64,000 nt of DNA from an uncultured Mediterraneibacter sp. (GCA_934309345.1 CAKRDD010000004.1:62001-126000), one strand, 5' to 3'. Positions 26,427-35,612 are shown, counted from the first letter of the stretch. The notes: generated from the sequence alone by a model not told the origin. Numbers and translations: made by a program.

Positions 26427-27770
26427 TTACTCGCAAAGGCCTTCGCTTTCAATTACTTTTACAACGCTGTCTACGTATTTCTCGCAGATCTCATCAGAAG
26501 CGGCTTCTACCATAACACGGATTACCGGCTCTGTTCCACTCTCGCGAACAAGGATACGTCCGTCTGTTCCGAGTTCTTCTGCTGTCTTCTCAACTGCTGC
26601 CTGAACTGCTGCGTTATCCAATGCTGTCTTCTTATCCTTTACACGAACATTCTTCAGAAGCTGTGGGAAGATCTTCACTTCATCTGCAAGTGTTCCAAGT
26701 GTCTGTTTCTTCTCAATAATCGCTTCCATAACCATAAGAGATGTCAGGATACCGTCACCTGTACGTGCATGTTTGCTGAAGATGATGTGTCCGGACTGCT
26801 CTCCACCAAGAACATATCCATTCTTAAGCATGTTCTCGTAAACGTACTTGTCACCAACTGCTGTCTGCTCATACTTCATGCCGATCTTATCACATGCTTT
26901 ATAGAGTCCAAGGTTAGACATGATTGTTGTAACAACTGTATTGTCTTTCAATTTTCCCTGCTCCATGAGATATTTACCACATACATAAATAATGCGGTCT
27001 CCATCTACAACATTTCCATTCTCATCAACTGCGATACATCTGTCAGCATCTCCGTCATAAGCAAATCCGATATCCAGATGTTTCTCTTTTACATACTCCT
27101 GCAGAACCTCGATATGTGTAGAACCACAGTTTGTGTTAATATTCACACCATTCGGCTCATTGTTGATCACATAAGTCTTTGCGCCAAGTGCATCGAATAC
27201 ACTCTTGGCAACGCTTGACGCACTACCATTCGCACAGTCAAGTCCGACTCTCATATCCTTGAAAGAACGTGTTGCAAGAGAGATCAGATGACCAATATAA
27301 CGGTTTCTTCCTGCTGCATAGTCAACTGTGCGGCCAATGCTCTCTTTTGTTGCCAGCGGGATCTCATCAATCTCCCCATCGATATAAGCCTCGATCTTCG
27401 CCTCAACCTCAGCTTCCATCTTATGGCCTTCGCTGTTGATCACCTTGATACCATTATCATAGTATGGATTGTGGCTTGCTGAAATCATAAGTCCACAGTC
27501 AAAATCCTCTGTTCTTACTACATATGAAACACTTGGTGTTGTTGTCACATGAAGAAGATAAGCGTCAGCTCCTGATGCTGTCAGTCCTGCTGCAAGTGCA
27601 TACTCAAACATATAACTGCTTCTTCTTGTGTCTTTTCCGATTACGATTCTGGCCTTGTGGTCCTGTCCGAAATACCATCCAAGATAACGTCCTACTTTAA
27701 ATGCATGTTCTACCGTAAGAACTACATTCGCCTCACCACGGAAACCATCTGTTCCAAAATATTTTCCCAT
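26427..27770 (-). CDS. glmM: Phosphoglucosamine mutase
   Basis: Converts glucosamine-6-phosphate to glucosamine-1-phosphate for UDP-GlcNAc and wall synthesis. Motifs: FGTDGFRG at the N-terminus, the phosphoserine loop ISASHNP near residue 100, the Mg site AYDGDADRC, the sugar-specificity loop GGEQSGHII, and the phosphate-binding RESGTEPVIRVM near the C-terminus. Length of 447 residues is standard. It is monocistronic with an AAGGAAG site and a terminator at 26341-26383. Confidence 0.97.
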   Translation of the reverse strand: MGKYFGTDGFRGEANVVLTVEHAFKVGRYLGWYFGQDHKARIVIGKDTRRSSYMFEYALAAGLTASGADAYLLHVTTTPSVSYVVRTEDFDCGLMISASHNPYYDNGIKVINSEGHKMEAEVEAKIEAYIDGEIDEIPLATKESIGRTVDYAAGRNRYIGHLISLATRSFKDMRVGLDCANGSASSVAKSVFDALGAKTYVINNEPNGVNINTNCGSTHIEVLQEYVKEKHLDIGFAYDGDADRCIAVDENGNVVDGDRIIYVCGKYLMEQGKLKDNTVVTTIMSNLGLYKACDKIGMKYEQTAVGDKYVYENMLKNGYVLGGEQSGHIIFSKHARTGDGILTSLMVMEAIIEKKQTLGTLADEVKIFPQLLKNVRVKDKKTALDNAAVQAAVEKTAEELGTDGRILVRESGTEPVIRVMVEAASDEICEKYVDSVVKVIESEGLCE

Positions 27771-27930
27771 AATAATCTTCCTTTTCTTTCTTGTGATACC
27801 CTTTTGTTATCAGATCTATTCACAAATTTGCTACCGTAAAACATATTTTTATTATATAAGACATGCTTTACAAGTTATTCCTATTATATTACCTTTATAA
27901 ATCAGATACAAGCTTTTTTCTCTTAACATT

Positions 27931-28089
27931 CTACTTCATGTTACTGTTCACACGATGTGCGACCAGCAACGCATCTCGCCATTTTAAATCGCCTTTGGCG
28001 ATGGGGCGAGATGCATTCAAACCAAAACATGCATCCTCCGTGTCAATCAGCGGAGTGATTGACACGGGAGTGAACAATAACCTCTTCAT
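27931..28089 (-). CDS. 52-codon frame spanning the inverted-repeat element (doubtful gene)
   Basis: An ATG at 28089 and a TAG at 27931-27933 enclose an open frame of 52 codons that covers the whole 142-bp element. The peptide begins MKRLLFTPVSITPL and ends LLVAHRVNSNMK. No good ribosome site precedes it (only AAAGAC). The strong stems within the DNA suggest the element is primarily structural. It is recorded because its position matches the element end to end. Confidence 0.25.
   Translation of the reverse strand: MKRLLFTPVSITPLIDTEDACFGLNASRPIAKGDLKWRDALLVAHRVNSNMK
27940..28081. repeat. 142-bp inverted-repeat-flanked structured element
   Basis: The ends are GTTACTGTTCAC and GTGAACAATAAC (11 of 12 match as an inverted repeat). 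Inside are two perfect 10-bp stems: GCATCTCGCC/GGCGAGATGC (27971-27980/28005-28014, with an inner ATCGCC/GGCGAT stem) and GTGTCAATCA/TGATTGACAC (28040-28049/28056-28065). It could be a MITE-like dispersed element or a structured leader RNA of the SulP gene. No other copy lies in this window. Confidence 0.7.
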
Positions 28090-28196
28090 GTCTTTAAAAA
28101 CATACAAGGTTTCCTCTTCTCAGTGTCCCTTTTTCTATGCTATACTTGAAAGGTTATGTTTTATAGTTATCACAAAAGAAAGGATTGATCTATCAA

Positions 28197-29846
28197 ATGA
28201 ATTCATTGAAGCCGATGTTACTTACATCATTAAAGAGCTACAATCGTTCCCAGTTCATCAAAGACGTAACTGCCGGAATCATTGTAGCAATTATTGCATT
28301 GCCGCTGTCAATCGCACTGGCACTTGCATCCGGTGTAGGACCGGAAGCCGGTATCTTCACTGCGATCGTTGCCGGATTTGTTATCTCTGCACTCGGCGGA
28401 AGCAGTGTACAGATTGCCGGACCAACGGCTGCATTCGCAACAATCGTCGCCGGCATTGTTGCCACAGACGGAATGGATGGACTTGTCATTGCGACAATCC
28501 TTGCCGGTATCTTTCTGGTTCTGATGGGACTGTGCCATTTCGGAAGTCTGATCAAATTCATCCCATTTACGATCACAACCGGATTCACTTCCGGAATCGC
28601 TGTTACGATCGTGATCGGACAGTTGAAAGATTTCTTCGGACTTACCTATCCGGATGGGGTAAAGCCGATCGAGACAACAGAGAAATTCCGTGCTGTTGTT
28701 GAAAACTTCTCTACGATTAATATTGATGCGCTGATTGTCGGTGCAGTAAGCCTTGCTGTTCTGATCATTGCTCCATACATCTTTAAAAGAATCCCTGGAT
28801 CTTTGATCGCAGTTATTATCGGAATCCTGATGGTTCAGTTCCTGCCGTTAAAAGTTTCTACAATCGGAAATCTTTATACGATCAGTAACTCCCTCCCATC
28901 CTTCCATCTTCCGGCTGTATCATTTGAAGTTGTTCAAAATGCACTTCCGAACGCTTTTACAATTGCTGTTCTTGCTGCGATTGAATCTCTGCTTTCCTGT
29001 GTTGTCGCAGACGGAATGATCAACGGTAAACACCGTTCTGACATGGAACTTGTAGCACAGGGAGCCGGCAACATTGCTTCTGCCCTTTTCGGTGGAATCC
29101 CGGCGACAGGTGCTATTGCAAGAACTGCTGCAAATATTAAAAACGGCGGACGTACTCCGATTGCCGGAATCGTTCATTCTATTACACTGGTCATCGTACT
29201 TGTCGTACTGATGCCATATGCCGGAATGATTCCAATGCCGACAATCGCGGCAATCCTGTTTATCGTTGCATACAATATGTGCCAGTGGCGTACTTTTGTA
29301 AAACTGGTCAAGACTGCTCCAAAGAGTGATATCATTGTACTTTTTGCTTCATTTATCCTGACAGTACTCTTCGACCTGGTCGTAGCGATCGAGATTGGTA
29401 TGGTTCTTGCCTGCCTGCTCTTTATCAAGCGTATGAGTGAAGAAACACATGTCAACAGCTGGACTTATGTGGATGATGACACCCCGGATGTCGATGAGCA
29501 CCTTCAGAAACTTCCGCTTCAGATCCGTGTCTACGAAATCTCAGGACCTCTGTTCTTCGGAGCTGCAAGTACGATTGAACACATTGTCGTAAAAGATTTT
29601 ACAACCTGCCTCGTTCTTCGTATGCGAAGCGTTCCTGCACTGGACAGTACTGCTATGAATGCTTTGGTTGATCTGGTAGAAGTCTGCGAGTCAAAGGGAA
29701 TTACGGTTGTCTTCTCTCATGTCAATGAACAGCCAATGAAAGTTATGGAGAAAGCCGGATTCACAGAGCTGGTTGGAAAAGAAAACTTCCAGCCAAATAT
29801 CAGTGCCGCACTGAAACGTGCTGAAGAAGTGATTGGGAAGAAGTGA
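28197..29846 (+). CDS. SulP-family anion transporter with STAS domain
   Basis: A 549-residue SLC26/SulP carrier: about 12-14 membrane helices in residues 20-420, then a cytoplasmic STAS domain (about 440-545) with the LDSTAMNAL motif. SulP proteins move sulfate, bicarbonate or other anions, mostly as H+ or Na+ symporters. No carbonic anhydrase or sulfur gene is next to it, so the substrate is open. The ATG at 28197 is preferred over the TTG at 28185, which is too close to AAAGGA. Confidence 0.93.
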   Translation: MNSLKPMLLTSLKSYNRSQFIKDVTAGIIVAIIALPLSIALALASGVGPEAGIFTAIVAGFVISALGGSSVQIAGPTAAFATIVAGIVATDGMDGLVIATILAGIFLVLMGLCHFGSLIKFIPFTITTGFTSGIAVTIVIGQLKDFFGLTYPDGVKPIETTEKFRAVVENFSTINIDALIVGAVSLAVLIIAPYIFKRIPGSLIAVIIGILMVQFLPLKVSTIGNLYTISNSLPSFHLPAVSFEVVQNALPNAFTIAVLAAIESLLSCVVADGMINGKHRSDMELVAQGAGNIASALFGGIPATGAIARTAANIKNGGRTPIAGIVHSITLVIVLVVLMPYAGMIPMPTIAAILFIVAYNMCQWRTFVKLVKTAPKSDIIVLFASFILTVLFDLVVAIEIGMVLACLLFIKRMSEETHVNSWTYVDDDTPDVDEHLQKLPLQIRVYEISGPLFFGAASTIEHIVVKDFTTCLVLRMRSVPALDSTAMNALVDLVEVCESKGITVVFSHVNEQPMKVMEKAGFTELVGKENFQPNISAALKRAEEVIGKK

Positions 29847-29934
29847 TTGCAAAATAACTTTCTTGATTCTTTCGAAAGATGATGTTAAACTTTTTTGCGT
29901 AAACAGAGTTTGAAAAATCAGGAGGATTTTATAT

Positions 29935-30732
29935 ATGATAAAATTAATCGCAAGTGATCTCGATGGTACACTTCTTCATAACGGAGCACAGGAACTGACT
30001 CCGCGCGCTGTAGAACTGATCCATGAACTGACACAGAGAGGGATACATTTTGTTGTAGCAAGTGGACGTCAATATGACAATGAACGTAGAGTATTTGCTA
30101 GAATTAAAGACGATGTTTCCTATATTGGTGAGAACGGATCCATCTGTATTCATCAGGGAAATGTGATCTCTCGTGGACTGATTGCAGATGACCTTGCTTA
30201 CCGCATTATAGATGAAGTAAAAAAATCACCGAATTTTGATATTGTTGTCTCACGAGAAGATACTTGTCTGATTGAAAATAATCACGAAGCTTTTGTGAAT
30301 CATATCGTAAATGTCATGCAGAATACAACAGAAATCGTAGATGACATCAGCAAGATTGAGGGACCATTTCTTAAGATTGCGATCTGCAATATGATCGATG
30401 ATGCAAAGGTGATCAGCCAGTACCTGGAACATCTTCAGAAAATGTTCGGCGCGGAGATCAAGGTTGTTACTTCCGGAAATATCTGGATTGACTTCATTGC
30501 TCCGGGAACAAATAAAGGCGCTGCTCTTTCTAACCTGATGAAATTATTCCATGTAAAACCAGAAGAATGTATGGCATTCGGAGATCAGTATAATGATCTG
30601 GAAATGCTTGAACTGGTCGGTCACAGCTATGCAATGTCAAACAGTGCACCTGGTGTATCCTACTATGCGGATGAAGTAACTGACTCTGTTGAGGATGTTC
30701 TGGAAGATGTCCTGGCAAGTCTTGATAAGTAA
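29935..30732 (+). CDS. Cof-type HAD-IIB phosphatase
   Basis: A 265-residue haloacid-dehalogenase phosphatase. Motif I is ASDLDGTLL (D8, D10), motif III the lysine in NKGAALSNLM and motif IV FGDQYNDLEM. A large alpha/beta cap between motifs I and III marks the Cof/YidA (IIB) class, which acts on sugar phosphates or flavin/PLP-type metabolites. The AGGAGG site is at normal distance. It is transcribed behind the SulP gene (88-bp gap) and shares a terminator with the convergent thioesterase gene. Confidence 0.93.
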   Translation: MIKLIASDLDGTLLHNGAQELTPRAVELIHELTQRGIHFVVASGRQYDNERRVFARIKDDVSYIGENGSICIHQGNVISRGLIADDLAYRIIDEVKKSPNFDIVVSREDTCLIENNHEAFVNHIVNVMQNTTEIVDDISKIEGPFLKIAICNMIDDAKVISQYLEHLQKMFGAEIKVVTSGNIWIDFIAPGTNKGAALSNLMKLFHVKPEECMAFGDQYNDLEMLELVGHSYAMSNSAPGVSYYADEVTDSVEDVLEDVLASLDK

Positions 30733-30768
30733 ATATCACCTGCGAACATCACTTGTTCGCAACAAAAA

Positions 30769-30813
30769 CCTCCCGGATGTTTGCAGAAAATTTCTGTATG
30801 AACATCCGGGAGG
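30769..30813. terminator. Bidirectional terminator between HAD phosphatase and thioesterase genes
   Basis: CCTCCCGGATGTT pairs perfectly with AACATCCGGGAGG, with an inner CAGAAA/TTTCTG stem. A T-run follows on the reverse strand and a CTTTCT stretch on the forward strand. Confidence 0.87.
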
Positions 30814-30834
30814 CTTTCTATTCTGTCTCTTCTT

Positions 30835-31545
30835 TTATATCTCTTCTTTGAATTCCAGAACTGCGTATGGTTTTGCCTGTTCATCACAGAGTTCCACAAC
30901 AATCCTGTCTGCTTCTTTACTCAACTTCGGATAGATCATATCTCCCAGTACAGCTGCCTTTTTATACTCTACACGCAGCTGTGCGATCGGAAGATCATCC
31001 GGAAGAAATTCCAATGCCATCTGCACATACTGACAGTTGTTCACATGCTCATTTGTGTCAATATGATGCTTTCTGACCGGAAATGCTTCCAGATCATCTG
31101 CCTCTTCCGGAAGTCGGATTTTTCTTCCCTCATATGGTATATCAAGTGGCTCTTCTACTCCATACAACTGAACATCCTTTTGCTGTGGTCTGGTTGGTCT
31201 TCCTGTCTCTGTATCAATAAATGCCCAGACTGAATTCGCACAGGCGAGATATTTTCCATCTGCATCTTTCATATAAAAGTTTCTGTTTCCAAATAATCCC
31301 TTAAATTCTGTTGCAAATGTTCCGATTGTGATTTTCTCCCCAAGCTCCGGTTTCCGATTCAGGATCACCTGCCAGTAAGATAAAAGCCACGCTCTTTTCT
31401 CTTCCTTCAGAACCGTTGTACCAATTCCAAGATCCTCCGACTGGAAGGTACTGCAGTCCTGAAAATAATTGATCAACGCCGGAACTGTCATCGTACCGTG
31501 GTGATCTACCTCGCTGTAACGTACTCTGCTGTCAAATTCATACAT
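30835..31545 (-). CDS. Acyl-ACP thioesterase
   Basis: A 236-residue double-hotdog thioesterase of the FatA/FatB-like bacterial family (acyl-ACP_TE) that releases fatty acids from acyl carrier protein. The first hotdog begins RVRYSEVDHHGTMTVPALINYFQD. The second carries the catalytic DTNEHVNNCQYVQM (Asn, His). The ATG at 31545 has an AGAGGTAAG site; a longer frame to 31575 overlaps spoIIR. Chain-length preference is not predictable. It starts 20 bp inside the spoIIR 3' side and may be read through from it. Confidence 0.92.
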   Translation of the reverse strand: MYEFDSRVRYSEVDHHGTMTVPALINYFQDCSTFQSEDLGIGTTVLKEEKRAWLLSYWQVILNRKPELGEKITIGTFATEFKGLFGNRNFYMKDADGKYLACANSVWAFIDTETGRPTRPQQKDVQLYGVEEPLDIPYEGRKIRLPEEADDLEAFPVRKHHIDTNEHVNNCQYVQMALEFLPDDLPIAQLRVEYKKAAVLGDMIYPKLSKEADRIVVELCDEQAKPYAVLEFKEEI

Positions 31546-31565
31546 TTTCTTACCTCTTTTATTTC

Positions 31566-32252
31566 TTATTTCCAAAAATACCAGCTAATCTTAAACTTTG
31601 TATCTGCTGTCACCCTGGAATATTCTTCTTCCGTCAGTACCTGTTTTAATTGTTTCTTTCCTTTATCAGGAATCACTGCATTCGTTGTATCCAGAAAGCA
31701 GAGATTCGGGTAAAGCACACACCACCAGTTATGTCCCTCTGCATTCCCCAGCTCCACTCGCAGTGCCTGATAATTTCCCGCCGGAAATGTCACATCACCG
31801 TAAGTCCTGTCAGGAAAATAGCAGGTTGTCACCGCCACATTCACACTCTGATCTTCTCCTGCCGCCGCAACTGTCTTTTCTCCGATTGCACGGATTTCAT
31901 CTGTATGTGTACGTGCCCACTGCACAGTCTGCTTAAGACACTGTTTCTCTTCCGGTTCTTCTGACAATTCTTCTTTCATATAATCCAATACTGCATCTCT
32001 TACCTGCAATTTCAGATTCTGGTCCTTTTCGCTGTCACTATTCGCTAACACATGAAAGCGAAACACTTCCTGCGCCAGATGCTTCTGCGTTTCTTCCTGT
32101 GCATATAATTCCTGTTTTGTATATATCATTCCTGTGAAGAAAGCAGCGATCAGAAGCCCCGCTGCCACTGAAAAAATCACTGCTCTTCCCGGCAGTTTTT
32201 CTTCTCGGACAGACTTCAGCTTTCTTCTGAGCAATGCAAACCGTTTCTTCAT
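31566..32252 (-). CDS. spoIIR: Stage II sporulation protein R
   Basis: SpoIIR is the secreted forespore signal that triggers SpoIIGA to process pro-sigma-E in the mother cell. The 228-residue product has a membrane segment at about 30-48, then the family blocks FRFHVLANSDSEKDQNLKL and GNYQALRVELGNAEGHNWWC. The ATG at 32252 follows a GGAGGATGAT site. A sigma-F-like promoter (32298-32325) fits its known forespore timing. This is direct evidence for a sporulation-capable lineage. Confidence 0.95.
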   Translation of the reverse strand: MKKRFALLRRKLKSVREEKLPGRAVIFSVAAGLLIAAFFTGMIYTKQELYAQEETQKHLAQEVFRFHVLANSDSEKDQNLKLQVRDAVLDYMKEELSEEPEEKQCLKQTVQWARTHTDEIRAIGEKTVAAAGEDQSVNVAVTTCYFPDRTYGDVTFPAGNYQALRVELGNAEGHNWWCVLYPNLCFLDTTNAVIPDKGKKQLKQVLTEEEYSRVTADTKFKISWYFWK

Positions 32253-32297
32253 AATATCATCCTCCATCTATGATAAATCAATTCTGTTCATACATGG

Positions 32298-32325
32298 AGT
32301 CTTTCCACAAAAAGGAATTCCATAC
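32298..32325 (-). promoter_or_regulatory. Sigma-F-like promoter of spoIIR
   Basis: On the reverse strand GTATG (32321-32325), 14 bases, then GGAAAGACT (32298-32306), which fits the sigma-F -10 pattern GGNNANANT. It lies 46-73 bp before the spoIIR start. Confidence 0.5.
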
Positions 32326-32331
32326 ATATAC

Positions 32332-32358
32332 AAAGAATCTGCTAACAGCAGATTCTTT
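32332..32358 (-). terminator. Terminator of the ispE-gntR unit
   Basis: AAAGAATCTGC pairs perfectly with GCAGATTCTTT over a five-base loop. It is 47 bp past the GntR stop. Confidence 0.78.
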
Positions 32359-32404
32359 GCATCATCGCCCAGAAATTTCTTTCTGACGACATTCTTTATT
32401 TTCT

Positions 32405-33088
32405 TTAAGCATTTTCTTCTTTCTCACGGATCGTGCCAACAACTGTTTCTGCCTGATTCTTAATATGCTGGCTTGTAAACTTTGTAGCCAGCTCTTTATC
32501 ATGTCCGGCAATCGCATCAATAATTGTCTGATGCTCATTCAACAACTGTGGATAGCATTCTTTCTTTTTCAGATATTCAATTCTGTATCTGTACATCTGT
32601 TCGCGCAGATTATTCAGAAGCTGGATCAGTCTGCGGTTATCTGTTGCAGCGTAGATAATATCATGGAATGCAACATCTGCCTGTGCGATCTGTGTAATAT
32701 CATCACTGTTGAGAATAGACTCAAAAGCCTCCGCTGCTGTACGAAGCTCGCTCACTCCTTCTTCATCCATTCTGTCACATGCAAGCTGTACTGCAAGCTC
32801 CTCTAATGCGCAGCGCACTTCCAGCACATCTCTTAGATTCTTCTCTGTGATCTCTGCAACTTCAGCACCTTTTCTCGGAATCATAAGAACAAGACCTTCC
32901 AGCTCAAGCTTACGGATCGCTTCACGGATCGGTGTTCTGCTCACTCCAAGTTTATTCGCCAGCTGAATCTCCATCAGACGCTCCCCCGGCTTCAGTTCTC
33001 CGCGCAGGATCGCCTGTCTCAATGTATTAAATACCACATCTCTCAGAGGCAGATACTCGTTCATTGTTACTTCAAAATCAGTTCCCAT
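32405..33088 (-). CDS. GntR-family regulator, FCD (FadR) type
   Basis: A 227-residue regulator with an N-terminal winged helix (about 10-75; LANKLGVSRTPIREAIRKLELEGLV) and an all-helical FCD effector domain (about 80-215) with the metal-binding Asp and His pattern (AQADVAFHDIIYAA...NEHQTI). FCD regulators usually sense carboxylic acids. It begins one base after the ispE stop, so its ribosome site TAGGAGGAAG lies within ispE. Its target is not evident. Confidence 0.93.
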   Translation of the reverse strand: MGTDFEVTMNEYLPLRDVVFNTLRQAILRGELKPGERLMEIQLANKLGVSRTPIREAIRKLELEGLVLMIPRKGAEVAEITEKNLRDVLEVRCALEELAVQLACDRMDEEGVSELRTAAEAFESILNSDDITQIAQADVAFHDIIYAATDNRRLIQLLNNLREQMYRYRIEYLKKKECYPQLLNEHQTIIDAIAGHDKELATKFTSQHIKNQAETVVGTIREKEENA

Positions 33089-33089
33089 T

Positions 33090-33965
33090 TTACTTCCTCC
33101 TAACGTTGTGTATATTCGTTACATATGCCTGTCTTGTCAGACCTTTGTCCCGAATCATCTTCTGTGCTTCTCTTGCTGATGCCCGGTTTTCAAACAGACC
33201 GAACACAGTCGGTCCGCTTCCGCTCATCATTGCTCCGATTGCTCCGCAATCCTGCATCACCTGCTTGATATCCGCGATCACCGGATGCATCGGTATTGTC
33301 ACATCCTCTAACACATTCCCCATAGAATCTGCAACCTTGTGAAGGTCTCCCTTCTGAAGTCCTTCCAGAATCCCGTCAATATCCGGATGCTCGACAATCT
33401 CTTTGGAGTCCAGTGCTTCATACACCATCTTCGTTGAAACACTGATCGGAGGCTTGGCGATCAGTACCGTACATTTCGGCATTGCAGGAAGAACACTTAA
33501 CTCTTCTCCGATTCCTTCTGCCAGAACAGTTCCGCGCATAATGCAATATGGAACATCTGCTCCAAGTTTCACTCCACGTTCCATCAACTGCTGCTGCGTC
33601 AGATGCAGCCCAAACAACCGGTTCATTCCAAAAAGAACGGCTGCCGCATTCGAGCTTCCTCCTGCAAGACCGGCAGCTACCGGAATGTGCTTATTCAGCG
33701 TGATCTGAACCCCTTCTTTCAGATCAAATTCATCTATCAAAAGCTGCGCTGCCTTGTAAGCAATATTGCCATCCCCGGTTGGAAGAAACTTCAGATTTGT
33801 TGTCAGTGTAATTCCGGGCTCTTTCTTCTTCGCAATCTTCACTTCATCATACAGATAAATAGACTGCATGACCATTCTGACATCATGATATCCATTTTCG
33901 CGTCTTCCAAGCACATCCAGGCCTAAATTAATCTTGGCAAGTGCTTTTAATTCAATTTGATTCAT
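33090..33965 (-). CDS. ispE: 4-diphosphocytidyl-2-C-methyl-D-erythritol kinase
   Basis: A GHMP kinase of the MEP isoprenoid pathway that phosphorylates CDP-methylerythritol. The AKINLGLDVLGRRENGYH start, the ATP loop VAAGLAGGSSNAAAVL and the MSGSGPTVFGLF block are diagnostic. The ATG at 33965 (291 residues) follows GGAGG by eight bases; the frame continues to 34019 without a ribosome site. It is translationally close-coupled to the GntR gene. Confidence 0.96.
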   Translation of the reverse strand: MNQIELKALAKINLGLDVLGRRENGYHDVRMVMQSIYLYDEVKIAKKKEPGITLTTNLKFLPTGDGNIAYKAAQLLIDEFDLKEGVQITLNKHIPVAAGLAGGSSNAAAVLFGMNRLFGLHLTQQQLMERGVKLGADVPYCIMRGTVLAEGIGEELSVLPAMPKCTVLIAKPPISVSTKMVYEALDSKEIVEHPDIDGILEGLQKGDLHKVADSMGNVLEDVTIPMHPVIADIKQVMQDCGAIGAMMSGSGPTVFGLFENRASAREAQKMIRDKGLTRQAYVTNIHNVRRK

Positions 33966-34041
33966 CCTGTGTACCTCCATCGCTGTTTTCGAAAGAAATA
34001 GATGTGAAAATTTACACAAATGTATCTTGTATACATAGTAC

Positions 34042-35601
34042 TTACAGTATACTCATATTTTCTTTAAAAATCAACAATTTATCCCCTATTTTCACATTTT
34101 CATTTTCCAATTCATTTACATTCATAATCCCCTCAACGGTAGTCATATACTGTTTCGCCAACTCCCAGAGATCTTCTTTCTCCTGCACAATATGACCAAC
34201 GATTCCCGGCCTCTTATCCATCTGTTCAAGATCCAGCGGTTTCTCCATGACGGACACGATTGTCTGAAGTTCTACCTCCCGCCGTAAGAATGCATCAAAT
34301 GCAAGAATTGCCCTCACTTCTACAGCCTCACTACCCGCCATAGAAACCTGGATCTGATCCACATGATGGCTCATCGTACACCGTACATTTTCCGGAAGAC
34401 CGGAACATTCGATCAGATGCTGGAATGGTATCATCCCCTGCCAGCTTCCATATGGTCTTGCATCATCCCCTCTCAGGTAGAGAAAGCTAAGATGCAGGAT
34501 TCCACCTATTTGGATTCCTTCTTCTTTATATTCTGTATGTTCTATCTGGATTTCTCCCCTGCTGCAGATCACTTGAAGTACGTCATCTTTTAATTCTGGA
34601 AGCGAAAGCCGCTCCGTCAGTTTATATCTGGATTGATTCTGCATTAAAAGCTCTTCAAGAACCGTCTCCTGTTTCTCCGGAATACACTGCTCTTGCAAAG
34701 AATAAATGTCTTCTAACAACTCCATTTCCTGCTCTTCGTAGAAATTCATCCGCAACAGCAATGTCCCTTCAATCCCAAGAAGCCGCATCTCACCGTCTTC
34801 ATCCATACGGATATCAACCAGTGTATCCTCCAGGGTATGTTCCACAGAATAAAACATTTCTTCTGTCAGGCCATTGCAAAGAAGCTTTCCTTCATACGGA
34901 ATCACCTGACTGATCCAGTCTGCCTTCAATTCTTCCGACAGGTAGAGGCAGAACACCTGTAGTTCTCCTCTGACTGTCACCTCATCTGTCCCCGGGCGCA
35001 GTTCTAACTTTCTACCGCTCACTTCGGATAACAGAATCTGGCTGATACTCTCCTTCGTTCCCGGTAATGTAATCTCTTCTTTTATTCGATAAGTGTCTTT
35101 TTTTGTGTCTGACAATCCAAGCAGACGAAACTTTTTCGTTTTTTTATAAATCTCATGCTCACTTTCCACATCTTCTGTGACTTCTTCACTTATCATCTGG
35201 TTTCTTCCAATTTCAAGTTCTGTCAGCAGATGCAGGCTCAGCTTTCTGGAATGCACCATTGATACACTGAACTCTGTTCTGAGATTTTTCAGGAAATATT
35301 CTTCCTCTCCCGGTTGTTCTACATATACCATCTCTTCAAATGGAAGCTTTCCTTCTAAAACTGCCGGTTGCGGATCCAGAGAGGCTGTCATGTACAGAAT
35401 CTTGAATTGAGCTTTCCCACTGATTTTCAGATAATTCTCAACAAGCTTCATATCTTCCGTCTTCACACAAACTGTCCCTTCAATTACATTTCCCACATCC
35501 TCCTTCGCATCCGGAACGTTATAATCTTCGTCCATCTGAAACTGATCGTAAATACACTTTCCTTCATGCATCAGGCGTATCGCTCTCTTCACAATTTCCA
35601 T
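34042..35601 (-). CDS. sipL: SipL-like spore coat morphogenesis protein (DUF3794 plus LysM)
   Basis: A 519-residue protein with repeated DUF3794/SPOCS domains and a C-terminal LysM (GHIVQEKEDLWELAKQY...GDKLLIF). This architecture matches clostridial SipL, the SpoIVA-interacting protein that holds the coat on the forespore. The ATG at 35601 follows GAGGAGGAGC; the TTG at 35616 is inside the upstream gene. It is preceded immediately by a PrcB-like lipoprotein gene. Mother-cell expression is expected, but no clear sigma-E promoter was found. Confidence 0.88.
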   Translation of the reverse strand: MEIVKRAIRLMHEGKCIYDQFQMDEDYNVPDAKEDVGNVIEGTVCVKTEDMKLVENYLKISGKAQFKILYMTASLDPQPAVLEGKLPFEEMVYVEQPGEEEYFLKNLRTEFSVSMVHSRKLSLHLLTELEIGRNQMISEEVTEDVESEHEIYKKTKKFRLLGLSDTKKDTYRIKEEITLPGTKESISQILLSEVSGRKLELRPGTDEVTVRGELQVFCLYLSEELKADWISQVIPYEGKLLCNGLTEEMFYSVEHTLEDTLVDIRMDEDGEMRLLGIEGTLLLRMNFYEEQEMELLEDIYSLQEQCIPEKQETVLEELLMQNQSRYKLTERLSLPELKDDVLQVICSRGEIQIEHTEYKEEGIQIGGILHLSFLYLRGDDARPYGSWQGMIPFQHLIECSGLPENVRCTMSHHVDQIQVSMAGSEAVEVRAILAFDAFLRREVELQTIVSVMEKPLDLEQMDKRPGIVGHIVQEKEDLWELAKQYMTTVEGIMNVNELENENVKIGDKLLIFKENMSIL

Positions 35602-35612
35602 TCTGCTCCTCC

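Larger units (their letters stand above)
27771..28196. other. Divergent intergenic region between glmM and the SulP gene
   Basis: This 426-bp gap holds the AT-rich glmM upstream region (a TATAAT near 27856 on the reverse strand), the 142-bp inverted-repeat element (27940-28081), and a TATACT near 28141 that may be the -10 of the SulP gene. No further gene was seen. Confidence 0.7.

Noticed and set aside
26319..27218. 299-codon forward frame opposite glmM
   Set aside because: It is the antisense of a fully conserved enzyme gene; its Cys/Ile/Leu-rich content is typical of a shadow frame.
27940..28081. Known riboswitch class
   Set aside because: I could not match the stems or junction bases to any class I know; only an unnamed structured element is claimed.
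27863..28702. 279-codon forward frame overlapping the SulP gene start
   Set aside because: It runs through the inverted-repeat element and then out of frame inside the clearly conserved SulP gene, with Cys/Arg-rich junk composition.
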